57,613 nt of DNA from Flavobacteriaceae bacterium (GTDB taxonomy: Bacteria; Bacteroidota; Bacteroidia; Flavobacteriales; Flavobacteriaceae). The stretch is from the NCBI GenBank assembly GCA_002862805.1, contig PKEA01000095.1, positions 1-57,613 on the forward strand, given 5' to 3'. Positions 45,380-54,025 of the stretch are shown piece by piece; position 1 is the stretch's first letter, and each line of letters opens with the position of its first letter. The notes beneath the pieces were generated by a model. It was not told the DNA's origin. It saw nothing but the letters and a program-made list of their open reading frames with translations, and did not search any database. A program made the position numbers and the translations under genes.

Positions 45380-46366
45380 TTATTCAGACTTCTCTTCTTT
45401 GGCTTTTTTTGCTGCTTCTCTTTCTTCTAATATTTTTTTCTTTCTTTCTTCTAAAGCTTTTTTTCTCTCTTCAGCTTTCTGTTTTCTTTCTTCAATTACC
45501 GCATCTCTTTTTTCTTGAGGGCTTAACTCTTTTTCATTAGAAATTTCTTTTTCTTCAGTATTAGAGTTTTTATTTGAATCATCTTCGTTATTAGTTTCAA
45601 TTACTGTGCCATTTTTTTTAGCTTCTCTTTCATCGATTAATTTTTGTCTTTTTTCCGCAGCTATTCTTTTTCTTTCTTCAGCAGCTTGTTTTTTCTCTTC
45701 AATTAGTTTTTCTCTTGCTGCTTTTCTTTCATCTAAAATTCTTTGTCTTTCTGCCATTGCTGGATTTTCATCAATCATATCTTCTTCGGCATCCTTTGCT
45801 TCCTGTTCTTTAAGTTGTTTTTTGGTAAGCTGCTCTCTTTTTTGAATTCGTGTTAAAACACGAACAACTTGATCGCTTATATCAAAACGTTGAGCTGCAA
45901 ACAACATTGTTAAATCAGATGATTTGTCAAAAATAAAATCATATTTTTTTGCTTCAGCGATATCTTGAATAGCTGTGAAAACCTGATCTTGTATAGGTTT
46001 TACTAATAGCGTTTTTTGGATCATTAAATCTCCTTTAGCTCCAAATCTTTTTTCCTGATAATCTAATAGTTCTTTTTCTAAAAAAGATATTTCTTCTTCT
46101 CTTTCTTCAATTAGCTCTTTTGTTAAAAGAACCTTTTCAGTATTTAAACTCTCTTTTAGTGTTTTTATGTCGTTTTTTTTAACTTCAATTTCTTGTTTCC
46201 ATTTTTGTGCTTTTTGCTCAAGTTGGTTTTTAGCTTCAGCATAATCTGGTACTTTTTCCAAGATATATTCCATGTCAATATATCCAATTCTTATGCCTCT
46301 TGATTGAGCAAAAGAAGAAATAGTTACTAGTAAAAGCAAAACTGAAATGTATTTAGTTATTCTCAT
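45380..46366 (-). CDS. OmpH/Skp family chaperone with long charged C-terminal tail
   Basis: A 328-residue protein with a signal peptide ending SSFAQ, and RIGYIDMEYILEKVP followed by a coiled coil and KKYDFIFDKSSDLTMLFA, which is the Skp-like core (about residues 22-175). From about residue 195 to the end it adds a tail made mostly of Lys, Arg, Glu and Ala with repeated ERKK/EERK segments and an Asn/Asp-rich break near residues 255-270. The tail is predicted to be a single long helix or disordered. It may lengthen the reach of the chaperone or bind peptidoglycan (inference). The gene lies between bamA and the short ompH. Confidence 0.92.
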   Translation of the reverse strand: MRITKYISVLLLLVTISSFAQSRGIRIGYIDMEYILEKVPDYAEAKNQLEQKAQKWKQEIEVKKNDIKTLKESLNTEKVLLTKELIEEREEEISFLEKELLDYQEKRFGAKGDLMIQKTLLVKPIQDQVFTAIQDIAEAKKYDFIFDKSSDLTMLFAAQRFDISDQVVRVLTRIQKREQLTKKQLKEQEAKDAEEDMIDENPAMAERQRILDERKAAREKLIEEKKQAAEERKRIAAEKRQKLIDEREAKKNGTVIETNNEDDSNKNSNTEEKEISNEKELSPQEKRDAVIEERKQKAEERKKALEERKKKILEEREAAKKAKEEKSE

Positions 46367-46400
46367 ATTTTAAAGTTTTAAATGCAGTTTTTAAAAACCT

Positions 46401-46435
46401 AAAAAAACATTCCGAAAGATATGAAATGTTTTTTT
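46401..46435 (-). terminator. Terminator-like hairpin between bamA and the long ompH gene
   Basis: On the minus strand, an 11-bp AT-rich stem AAAAAAACATT / AATGTTTTTTT with a 13-nt loop, the second arm acting as the T run. It would end or attenuate the bamA transcript before ompH. Confidence 0.6.
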
Positions 46436-46479
46436 AAGTTAAAATTCTAAAATTTATATTTTATTAAAACGCATTTAAA

Positions 46480-49119
46480 TTAGAATTGTTGTCCTATGAT
46501 GAAATGAGTTTGCCAACCACTCTTTGCTGTTTGTCCTGGTATTGCATCAAATCCATGAGCAAAATCAATTCCAATTAATCCAAAAGCAGGCATAAAAACT
46601 CTAAGGCCAAAACCAGCTGATCTTTGAAGGTTAAAAGGGTTGTAATCTTTAAAATCATTATATGCTGAACCTGCTTCCAAAAATGTTAAAGCATATATTG
46701 ACGCTGCTTGTTTTAATGTTATAGGGTAACGAAGTTCTAATGAAAATTTATTGTAAATGGTTGCTCCAACTTGTTCTCCATCATCATTTACAGGTGATAA
46801 AGATTGGTTCGGGTAACCTCTTAATTGAATTGTTTCTCTTCCGTCTAATGAATAATTAGCTAGTCCATCTCCTCCTAAATAAAATCTTTCGAATGGAACT
46901 AGACCTCTATCTTGATTATATGCACCCATATATCCAAACTCTCCAAGTGAACGCAATACTAATTTGTCAAATAATCTTGTATACCAATCACCTTTAAATT
47001 TAATTTTATAAAATTCTAACCAATTAAATCTTTTTTGATCCACTTTCCCTTGGTCTGTTGCGGCATCACTATATTGAGAGACTTGATATCCATCTTCGTC
47101 TAAGTATGCTCCAGCAGGATAATTTGCTCCATCAGGATCAGTGCCAGCTTCAGCAGCTCTAACTTTGTATTTAGCTTGGTTTTCTAAATCTGCATAATCT
47201 ATACCATTGAATAAAGAGTATGGTGGAGTAAACTTACCTGAAACACTAAATTCTGAACCATAAGTTGGAAAAACAGGGTTTACACCTTTGCTATTTCTTG
47301 TTAGGGCAATTGTGTAAGATAGATTTTTAGAAGACCCATTACCAAAAGTAAATAAACCCGTGTTGTAGTTGTTCAATTCATAATATTGAAAAGAAACATT
47401 TTGAGATAATACAAAATAATCATCTGGAACTGTTAACCTTTTTGCAAGTCCAACAGATACTGATGTAATGTTGAAACTTTTACTTCTTGTAACTGCTCTT
47501 GAACTATAATCGTATAAAAATTGTTTACTATGAGATAAAGTGGTCGAAAAATTTATTGGTTTTTTACCACCTAACCATGGTTCAGAAAAGGATAGACTAT
47601 ATGTTTGAAAATAAGTACTTCCTTGTAGTCTTAAAGACATTTTCTGACCATCACCCATTGGAAGGGGTTTATATGAGTCTTTTTTAAATATATTTCTTGC
47701 AGAAAAATTATTAAATGAAAGACCTAATGTTCCAATGAATCCTCCACCTCCATAACCTCCTTGAAGTTCAATTTGACTTGATCCTTTCTCAACAACGCTA
47801 TATTCAATATCAACGGTTCCAGCTTGAGGATCTACGTTTTTAAATTCTGGTTTAATTGCCTCTGGGTCAAAAAAACCAAGTTGTCCTAATTCTCTGATTG
47901 AACGAATTAATTCCTCTTTACTATATTTTTGACCAGGTTTAGTTCTTAATTCTCTATAAATAACATGATCGTTAGTTTTGTCGTTTCCAACAACAGATAT
48001 TTTGTTGAAATAAGCGATTGGTCCTTCGGTTATTCTGATTTCAAAATCAATTGTGTCATTATATGTTCTAACTTCAACAGGGTTGATACTTGAAAATAAA
48101 TAGCCGTTATTTTGATATAGGTTAGTGATGTCTTCTCCATCAGGTTTTGATTGATCTGCGATTCTTTTTTGAAGCATTACTCCATTATAGACATCTCCTT
48201 TTTTTATTCCAAGCATTCTGCTTAATTGTTGGTCAGTATAAACTGTATTTCCTAAATATCTGATGTCTCCAAAATAATACTTTTTACCTTCTTCTAGATT
48301 TACTTTTATAGAAACGGTGTTTGATTTTTTGTCATAAGAAATAGAATCGGATGTTACTCGAGCATCTCTAAAACCATTTTCTTTATATTTATTAATAACA
48401 GAAACTAAGTCTTCTTTATATTTTTCTTTGATATACTTTGACCTTTTAAAAATATGAAATACACTTTTTTGTTTTGTGTTCTTAAATGCGTTTTTTAGTT
48501 TACTGTCTTTAATTTCGTTATTTCCAACAAAATCAATTTTTTTTACTTTTACTTTATTTCCTTTATTAATGTTTACTAACATTTTAACACTGTTGTCTGT
48601 GGTGTCAGGTGATGTATTAATAAAAACTTTAGCGTTATAGTAACCGTCTTTTTTGTATTTATTTTCGATATAGTTTTTAGTAGTAGTAATTAGGTTTTCA
48701 TTAACAATTTTTCCTTTTTTAAGATCGGTTTGTTTGATGATTTCATCAGCTTTACCTTTCTTAATTCCTACTAGTTTTACGTCTGCTAATTTTGGAGATT
48801 CGTTTAAGTTTAACTCAAGAAAAATACTGTCTCCTTCAATTTTTGTGATATAAAAATTTACATCGCTAAATAAACCAAGTTTCCATAATTTTTTAATAGC
48901 TGTGCTTATTTCTTCTCCAGGAACCATAATTTTTTGACCATTTTCTAAACCTGAAAAAGTTACAACAGTTTGTTGATTATAGCTTACTTTTCCGGTTACT
49001 TCAACATCAGCTAAGATATATTCTTTTCCGTCTTCAAATTTAGTCTCTTGAGCAACTGTTGTATTGTATGTACCTACTAATAATAGGGTAAATAGCACTT
49101 GTATTCCTTTTTTTAACAT
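46480..49119 (-). CDS. bamA: Outer-membrane protein assembly factor BamA
   Basis: I use the ATG of MLKKGIQVLF (complement of 49117-49119), giving 879 residues and a signal peptide ending TTVAQ; the frame continues 46 codons further into uppS but that start is unlikely. Five POTRA domains cover roughly residues 30-450, followed by an Omp85 barrel with the VRGYPNQSL-type motif (IQLRGYPNQSLSP) and the closing segment HFIIGQQF ending in Phe. BamA folds barrels such as SprA, RemB and PorP into the outer membrane. The gene begins 4 nt after the uppS stop. Confidence 0.96.
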   Translation of the reverse strand: MLKKGIQVLFTLLLVGTYNTTVAQETKFEDGKEYILADVEVTGKVSYNQQTVVTFSGLENGQKIMVPGEEISTAIKKLWKLGLFSDVNFYITKIEGDSIFLELNLNESPKLADVKLVGIKKGKADEIIKQTDLKKGKIVNENLITTTKNYIENKYKKDGYYNAKVFINTSPDTTDNSVKMLVNINKGNKVKVKKIDFVGNNEIKDSKLKNAFKNTKQKSVFHIFKRSKYIKEKYKEDLVSVINKYKENGFRDARVTSDSISYDKKSNTVSIKVNLEEGKKYYFGDIRYLGNTVYTDQQLSRMLGIKKGDVYNGVMLQKRIADQSKPDGEDITNLYQNNGYLFSSINPVEVRTYNDTIDFEIRITEGPIAYFNKISVVGNDKTNDHVIYRELRTKPGQKYSKEELIRSIRELGQLGFFDPEAIKPEFKNVDPQAGTVDIEYSVVEKGSSQIELQGGYGGGGFIGTLGLSFNNFSARNIFKKDSYKPLPMGDGQKMSLRLQGSTYFQTYSLSFSEPWLGGKKPINFSTTLSHSKQFLYDYSSRAVTRSKSFNITSVSVGLAKRLTVPDDYFVLSQNVSFQYYELNNYNTGLFTFGNGSSKNLSYTIALTRNSKGVNPVFPTYGSEFSVSGKFTPPYSLFNGIDYADLENQAKYKVRAAEAGTDPDGANYPAGAYLDEDGYQVSQYSDAATDQGKVDQKRFNWLEFYKIKFKGDWYTRLFDKLVLRSLGEFGYMGAYNQDRGLVPFERFYLGGDGLANYSLDGRETIQLRGYPNQSLSPVNDDGEQVGATIYNKFSLELRYPITLKQAASIYALTFLEAGSAYNDFKDYNPFNLQRSAGFGLRVFMPAFGLIGIDFAHGFDAIPGQTAKSGWQTHFIIGQQF

Positions 49120-49123
49120 TTTT

Positions 49124-49867
49124 TTACTTTGAAATTTGTTCACTTGTTTTTCCAAATCTTCTTTCCCTTTGCTGATAACTAACGATTGCTTCATATAAGT
49201 TTTCTTCACTAAAATCTGGCCAAAGTACATCTGTGAAATAAAATTCAGCGTATGCAATTTGCCATAATAAAAAATTACTTATCCTGTGTTCACCGCTAGT
49301 TCTAATTACTAAGTCAACATCGGGTATATCTTGCGTGTAAAGATGCTGATTAATAATTGATTCATCAATAGCTTCGATAGAAATTATATTATTTTTAACT
49401 TTCTCACTTATTTTTTTAACAGCTTGAATGATCTCTTCTCTGGAACCATAACTTAGGGCTAAAGTTAGTGTCATTCTAGTATTTGTTGAAGTTTTTGAAA
49501 TTACTTCTTTTAGTTCTTTCTGTACTTTGTTAGGTAAATTTGTTAAATTTCCTATTGCATTTAATTTAATGTTATTTTCCTGAAGTGTTTTGATTTCTTT
49601 TTTTAATGAAGAAACTAACAACTTCATTAGTGTGTCAACTTCAAGTTTTGGTCTATTCCAATTTTCTGTAGAAAAAGCGTAAAGAGTTAGGTTTTTAATT
49701 CCTAGTTTTGCGCAAGTCTCTACAGTTATTCTTACACTTTTGGTTCCACCTTCATGGCCAATAGATCGTAATAATCCTCTTTGTTTTGCCCAGCGACCAT
49801 TGCCATCCATAATTATTGCTAAATGGTTGGGAACGTTGTTCTGGTTTATGTTATTTAATAGACTCAT
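49124..49867 (-). CDS. uppS: Isoprenyl transferase (undecaprenyl diphosphate synthase)
   Basis: A 247-residue cis-prenyltransferase. Catalytic Asp21 is in IIMDGNGRWAKQRG; other family signatures are LYAFSTENWNRP, LSYGSREEI and the C-terminal DLVIRTSGEHRISNFLLWQIAYAEFYF. It makes the C55 carrier lipid for wall and polysaccharide synthesis. It follows the DUF6089 gene by 3 nt and precedes bamA by 4 nt, a conserved uppS-bamA-ompH order. Confidence 0.96.
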   Translation of the reverse strand: MSLLNNINQNNVPNHLAIIMDGNGRWAKQRGLLRSIGHEGGTKSVRITVETCAKLGIKNLTLYAFSTENWNRPKLEVDTLMKLLVSSLKKEIKTLQENNIKLNAIGNLTNLPNKVQKELKEVISKTSTNTRMTLTLALSYGSREEIIQAVKKISEKVKNNIISIEAIDESIINQHLYTQDIPDVDLVIRTSGEHRISNFLLWQIAYAEFYFTDVLWPDFSEENLYEAIVSYQQRERRFGKTSEQISK

Positions 49868-49870
49868 AAT

Positions 49871-50554
49871 TTACTCAGTACAAAAGCATGGATTCTTACC
49901 AAATGTGTATGTTAGCGTAAAGCCTGAAAAAACATACCAATCATTACTATTTAAATTTCCGAACTTATATACTTCTAAATTTTCGTTAATAGGGTTACTT
50001 CCGTCAAGATTATCTGAAAAAGTATATCTTGCTCCAACTTCAACACCAATTATAATGTTTCTAACCAACCTTGTTTTTAGTCCAATTACCATTGGAATAG
50101 CAAACGAACTGTGTCTATAATCTAAATGACTTTTGTTTCCGGCAATATATATTTCATTGTAAATAAAATGGTTTATTCCGGTAAAAACATATGGAGTTAT
50201 TGTTTTTTCATTACTGTGTAAGTCGAATTCAAAAAAATTAAACTCTATACCGGCTGAGAATTCCTTAATGTTATTTTTAAAACTATTTCCTCTTAATTTT
50301 CTGCTAGGAACATCACTATCCATATCTTTCGAGCTTATGTTTCCTTGAAAATATGAAAATCTGTAAGAATGTCTTGTGCTTCGATTCCATTTATAAATTA
50401 CACCAAAAGCAGGCTCATTAGGAGAGATGTAATCAGTTGGTCCAACATCACCAATATAATTACTTCCTCCTAAAAAAACTCCTAATTCGTTGATTTGAGC
50501 GTTAGAATTTAAGGCGCAAAACACTAAACATATATAAAGGTATACTCTTCTCAT
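49871..50554 (-). CDS. DUF6089 family outer-membrane beta-barrel protein
   Basis: Started at the ATG of MRRVYLYICL (complement of 50552-50554), giving 227 residues with a signal peptide ending SNAQ; the 9-residue longer start overlaps the -7 box. The mature part opens with INELGVFLGGSNYIGDVG and has strand-like aromatic alternation, typical of an eight-stranded barrel of the DUF6089 family. The function is unknown. Its fixed place between nadK and uppS-bamA in Flavobacteriaceae suggests a link to envelope assembly (inference). The C-terminus ends in CFCTE. Confidence 0.86.
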   Translation of the reverse strand: MRRVYLYICLVFCALNSNAQINELGVFLGGSNYIGDVGPTDYISPNEPAFGVIYKWNRSTRHSYRFSYFQGNISSKDMDSDVPSRKLRGNSFKNNIKEFSAGIEFNFFEFDLHSNEKTITPYVFTGINHFIYNEIYIAGNKSHLDYRHSSFAIPMVIGLKTRLVRNIIIGVEVGARYTFSDNLDGSNPINENLEVYKFGNLNSNDWYVFSGFTLTYTFGKNPCFCTE

Positions 50555-50569
50555 TTTTATAATAGTTTG

Positions 50570-50577
50570 CAAATATA
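50570..50577 (-). promoter_or_regulatory. -7 promoter box for the DUF6089-uppS-bamA transcript
   Basis: TATATTTG on the minus strand, 15 nt before the ATG at 50554 and within the 109-nt gap after nadK. Confidence 0.5.
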
Positions 50578-50663
50578 ACAATATTGACTACTTTACCGCA
50601 TTTTATGGTAAAATTTATAAGTTATATTAAAACGTAAAAAAATGATTTTCTTATATGAACTGT

Positions 50664-51539
50664 TTAATTTCTTCTGTCTTCACCCCAAAGTAGTTTTTTT
50701 CTAATAGTTTTAAGAAAACCTTCGTCTTGAAACTCAATCATATTTACTTGAAAAGAAGTTTTGTTTATTTTGAGAAGTGTTTCGTTAGTTACAGAGGTAA
50801 TTCTTGAATCTAATGAAACTAGATATTGTTCTTCTCTACCAGTAACTTTTAATTCAATTTCTGTATTGTCGGGTATTACGAGTGGTCTGGCATTTAGATT
50901 GTGAGGTGCTATTGGTGTAATAACCAAGCTATTAACATCAGGCATTAAAACAGGTCCGCCACAACTTAAAGAATATCCGGTTGATCCTGTTGGAGTTGAA
51001 ATAATTAATCCGTCAGCCCAGTATGATGTTAAATACTCTCCATTTAAGTAAGTTTCAATTGTTATCATAGAGGTTGAGTCTTTTCTAGAAACAGTAACTT
51101 CGTTGAGTGCAAAATTTAAATCTACTAAGTCTGGATTTCTTGGGGTACATTGTAAGTTTAATAAACTTCTTTTGGAAATTGTAAAATCTTTATTAATTAC
51201 TTTGTTTAAAAGTAAATTAATGTTTTCAATTTGAACAGTTGCTAAAAAACCAAGTCTACCTGTATTTATACCTACAATAGGGATGTTTTTATCTCTTACA
51301 TATGTAATTGCTCGAAGAATTGTTCCGTCTCCACCAATGCTAATTAGTACGTTTACAGAATGATCAAGCTCTTCATGTGATTCGAAAGATGTAATATTAC
51401 TGCTAATGTTTTTAAAACTATTTTTGAATTTCTCTTCAATTATAATTTCTATATTATTCTCGTTAAGAATTTTAATAACTTCTAAAACAATTTCTTCTGT
51501 ATTGCCTTGATAATTTTGACCAAATATTGCAAATTTCAT
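50664..51539 (-). CDS. nadK: NAD kinase
   Basis: A 291-residue enzyme phosphorylating NAD to NADP. The GGDGT motif at residues 69-73 carries the catalytic Asp71, and the C-terminal domain has the conserved DGLIISTPTGSTGYSLSCGGP stretch and ITPIAPHNLNARP. It starts 9 nt after the CBS gene stop, so the two form an operon. Confidence 0.96.
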   Translation of the reverse strand: MKFAIFGQNYQGNTEEIVLEVIKILNENNIEIIIEEKFKNSFKNISSNITSFESHEELDHSVNVLISIGGDGTILRAITYVRDKNIPIVGINTGRLGFLATVQIENINLLLNKVINKDFTISKRSLLNLQCTPRNPDLVDLNFALNEVTVSRKDSTSMITIETYLNGEYLTSYWADGLIISTPTGSTGYSLSCGGPVLMPDVNSLVITPIAPHNLNARPLVIPDNTEIELKVTGREEQYLVSLDSRITSVTNETLLKINKTSFQVNMIEFQDEGFLKTIRKKLLWGEDRRN

Positions 51540-51548
51540 AACAGTAAA

Positions 51549-52208
51549 TTAAATGTTTAAGTACTTGTCTAAATAATCAGACCTCTCTTTTAGGTTTTCA
51601 ATGTATGAATCTTCTTGATGTTGAGATACAACAATATATTCAAACCTTCTAAAAGTTTGGATAATATCATTCATTCCACCTAAGCTAATTTTTAAAGTAA
51701 TCTCTATTTCGTCATTTTCTATATTTGAAATAAATAAACCGAGTAATTTAGCATTGTTGCTTTCAACTATTTGGGTGATTTGACTCATTGAAAAATCAGT
51801 ATTATTTTTTCTGATAACGATTATTCCACCTTCTTCCTTTAAAAACGGAGTTTCATGAAAGATTCTAATAAACTCTTCCATTTCAAAATAACCAAGATAC
51901 TTGTTGTTTCCATCTAAAACAGGCATAAGGTTGGTTTGGTTTCGTGCAAAAAGCTCCTGAACATCTAGCCAATTCATACTGCTTTTGGCAAAAAAACGCT
52001 CAAGATTAATTCTGTTAGCCTCAATCTTTGTATCTGGGCTTAATGTTTCTGCATCTTCTCTACTTAAACTACCTATGTATGTTTCGTTTTCTAGAACAGG
52101 AAAATGTGAGTAAGAAAAATCCATAAATAAGTCTTGGACTTCATTTATAGTCTCGTTGCTATTGAAAGGTTTATTCTCCTTATTAATGTATTCTAAAATG
52201 GTATTCAT
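51549..52208 (-). CDS. CBS domain protein upstream of nadK
   Basis: A 219-residue soluble protein. Residues about 1-130 are two CBS motifs (DFSYSHFPVLENETYIGSLS and NQTNLMPVLDGNNKYLGYFE), which usually bind adenine nucleotides. The last 85 residues are an ACT-like alpha/beta segment with IVIRKNNTDFSMSQITQIVESNN. The pairing with nadK in one operon suggests that it senses a nucleotide and influences NADP supply (inference). A one-mismatch -7 box, TTATTTTG, lies 22 nt upstream at 52231-52238 on the minus strand. Confidence 0.88.
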   Translation of the reverse strand: MNTILEYINKENKPFNSNETINEVQDLFMDFSYSHFPVLENETYIGSLSREDAETLSPDTKIEANRINLERFFAKSSMNWLDVQELFARNQTNLMPVLDGNNKYLGYFEMEEFIRIFHETPFLKEEGGIIVIRKNNTDFSMSQITQIVESNNAKLLGLFISNIENDEIEITLKISLGGMNDIIQTFRRFEYIVVSQHQEDSYIENLKERSDYLDKYLNI

Positions 52209-52272
52209 TTATAGTTGTTCAATTTTAATGCAAAATAATCAAAAATTGCTTATTAAAGCTATATATAGTTTG

Positions 52273-52280
52273 TATTTTTG
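52273..52280 (+). promoter_or_regulatory. -7 promoter box for pdxJ
   Basis: TATTTTTG matches TAnnTTTG, 20 nt before the pdxJ ATG. A TTG at 52246-52248 lies 24 nt upstream. The 92-nt spacer is shared with the divergent CBS gene. Confidence 0.55.
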
Positions 52281-52300
52281 TAAAGTTAACAAATTATAGT

Positions 52301-53014
52301 ATGACTAAATTATCAGTAAATATTAATAAAATAGCAACCTTAAGAAATTCTAGAGGTGGAGATGTTCCTAATTTATTAAAAGTAGCGAAAGACATACAGG
52401 CTTTTGGAGCCGAAGGAATAACAATTCATCCACGACCAGATGAACGCCATATTCGTTATCAAGATGCGCGCGACTTAAAGTCAATTGTATATACCGAATA
52501 TAACATAGAAGGAAATCCTCAGCATAACTTTATAGACTTAGTGTTGGAATGTAAACCAACACAGGTAACGCTTGTGCCAGATGCAATTGGTGCTTTAACA
52601 TCTAATGCTGGTTGGGACACAATTAAGCATCAAGCTTATTTAAAAGAAGTAATTCAAGAATTTCAACGCAACGGAATTAGAACTTCAGTTTTTGTAGATG
52701 CAAATGAAAAAATGGTTGAAGGGGCAAAAGAATCTGGTGCTGATAGAATTGAATTGTATACCGAAAGTTTTGCACACGAATTTGGATTGGGAAATAAAGC
52801 AGGAATCGATCCTTTTGTAAAAGCGGCATTACGTGCTAATGATTTAAATATTGGTATAAACGCGGGTCACGATTTAAGTTTAGATAACATCAAATTTTTT
52901 AAAGATAACATTCCTAATTTATTAGAAGTTTCAATTGGTCACGCACTAATTTCCGAATCTCTATATCTTGGATTGGAAAATGTAGTAAACATGTATCTTC
53001 AAAAATTAAAATAA
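52301..53014 (+). CDS. pdxJ: Pyridoxine 5'-phosphate synthase
   Basis: A 237-residue TIM barrel enzyme that condenses 1-deoxyxylulose 5-phosphate and 3-amino-2-oxopropyl phosphate to pyridoxine 5'-phosphate. Typical segments are LSVNINKIATLRNSRG at the start, GITIHPRPDERHIR, VTLVPD and the late INAGHDLSLDN with the conserved histidine. It is divergent from the CBS-nadK operon and followed by a structured intergenic repeat. Confidence 0.95.
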   Translation: MTKLSVNINKIATLRNSRGGDVPNLLKVAKDIQAFGAEGITIHPRPDERHIRYQDARDLKSIVYTEYNIEGNPQHNFIDLVLECKPTQVTLVPDAIGALTSNAGWDTIKHQAYLKEVIQEFQRNGIRTSVFVDANEKMVEGAKESGADRIELYTESFAHEFGLGNKAGIDPFVKAALRANDLNIGINAGHDLSLDNIKFFKDNIPNLLEVSIGHALISESLYLGLENVVNMYLQKLK

Positions 53015-53117
53015 TTTGGGCGTTACCACAAGGGTCGGGTTTTTCGCACTCGCTTTTTTTGTTTCATTTCATTACTCAAAAAAGAGCTCAAACAAATGCT
53101 TCAACCCCTAACGCAAA
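53015..53117. repeat. Imperfectly palindromic intergenic repeat, possible structured RNA
   Basis: The 118-nt spacer after pdxJ is unusually GC-rich for this window and folds on itself. Outer arms GCGTTA (53020-53025) and TAACGC (53109-53114) are flanked by TTT/AAA; next inside are AGGGT (53031-53035) and ACCCCT (53104-53109); the inner stem is CTTTTTTTG (53053-53061) with CAAAAAAG (53077-53084). I recall closely similar sequences from spacers of many Flavobacteriia genomes. Whether it belongs to the flavo-1 RNA family or is a REP-like element is untested. It can also act as a terminator for pdxJ. Confidence 0.7.
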
Positions 53118-53132
53118 ATAAAATAGTAAACA

Positions 53133-53897
53133 ATGTTATATTCAAAAATAGAAGGAGAAGGGAAACCTTTTTTAATATTACATGGCTTTCTTGGTATGTC
53201 AGACAATTGGAAAACACTAGGTTTAGAGTTTTCTAAATTACCATATCAAGTTCACATGTTAGATTTAAGAAATCATGGAAGAAGTTTGCAGTCTCCAGTT
53301 TTTAATTATCAAGTATTGGCTCAAGATGTAATTGAGTATTGTGCCGAAAACAAATTGGAAAACATAATTTTATTAGGGCATTCAATGGGAGGTAAGGTTG
53401 CAATGGAAATTGCGTGTACACATCCTAATTTAGTTGAAAAGCTAATTGTTGCAGATATTGGTCCAAAATTTTATCCACAGCATCATCAATCTATTTTACA
53501 AGGTTTGTTGTCGGTTGATTTTTCTTTAAAACCTTCTCGATCTGATGTTGATGAACAAGTTTCTAAATATGTAACTGATTTTGGAACAAGACAATTTTTG
53601 CTTAAAAGTTTATATTGGGAAAAACCAGGGCAACTAAATTATAGATTCAATATCAATTATTTAAATAATAATATTGATGAAATTGGTAAAGAATTATCAG
53701 AAAATATGATTTTTGAGAAAAAAACTCTTTTTTTAAGAGGAGAAAACTCAAATTATATTTTAAATGATGATGTTGCGAATATTCAAAAGCATTTCCCAAA
53801 TATGATTTTACAAACAGTTTCATCAGCTGGTCATTGGTTACATGCCGAGAATCCTAAAGAATTCTATAATTATGTAAATGATTTTTTAAATAACTAA
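53133..53897 (+). CDS. Alpha/beta fold hydrolase
   Basis: A 254-residue hydrolase of the YbfF-like group. The oxyanion loop HGFLG is at residues 17-21, the nucleophile elbow GHSMGG places Ser84, and the catalytic histidine is in SAGHWLHAENP near the C-terminus. The segment MLDLRNHGRS is typical of the family. Activity on short acyl esters or thioesters is known for relatives; the substrate here is unknown. It lies alone between the intergenic repeat and the fadL promoter. Confidence 0.9.
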   Translation: MLYSKIEGEGKPFLILHGFLGMSDNWKTLGLEFSKLPYQVHMLDLRNHGRSLQSPVFNYQVLAQDVIEYCAENKLENIILLGHSMGGKVAMEIACTHPNLVEKLIVADIGPKFYPQHHQSILQGLLSVDFSLKPSRSDVDEQVSKYVTDFGTRQFLLKSLYWEKPGQLNYRFNINYLNNNIDEIGKELSENMIFEKKTLFLRGENSNYILNDDVANIQKHFPNMILQTVSSAGHWLHAENPKEFYNYVNDFLNN

Positions 53898-53946
53898 TTT
53901 TTTTGAAGGAATTTATTATGAATGCATAATATTTTTTAACAAAATA

Positions 53947-53976
53947 TTGGTAATTCCATATTTTATTATAATTTTG
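53947..53976 (+). promoter_or_regulatory. -33/-7 promoter for the fadL-SGNH operon
   Basis: TTG at 53947-53949, a 19-nt gap and TAATTTTG at 53969-53976, one of the best matches in the window to the Bacteroidota consensus. The untranslated leader would be about 45 nt. Confidence 0.7.
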
Positions 53977-54025
53977 AATAATTGATATTAATAAATTCAG
54001 AATAAAACTAACACATTTTTACATT

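Noticed and set aside
49120..49257. Longer BamA start inside uppS
   Set aside because: It would place 46 extra residues before a normal signal peptide and overlap uppS by over 130 nt; the ATG at 49119 is 4 nt after the uppS stop and gives a clean signal peptide.
50592..50612. Hairpin TTTACC/GGTAAA between nadK and the DUF6089 gene
   Set aside because: Only a 6-bp stem with no following T run on the minus strand; too weak to call a terminator.
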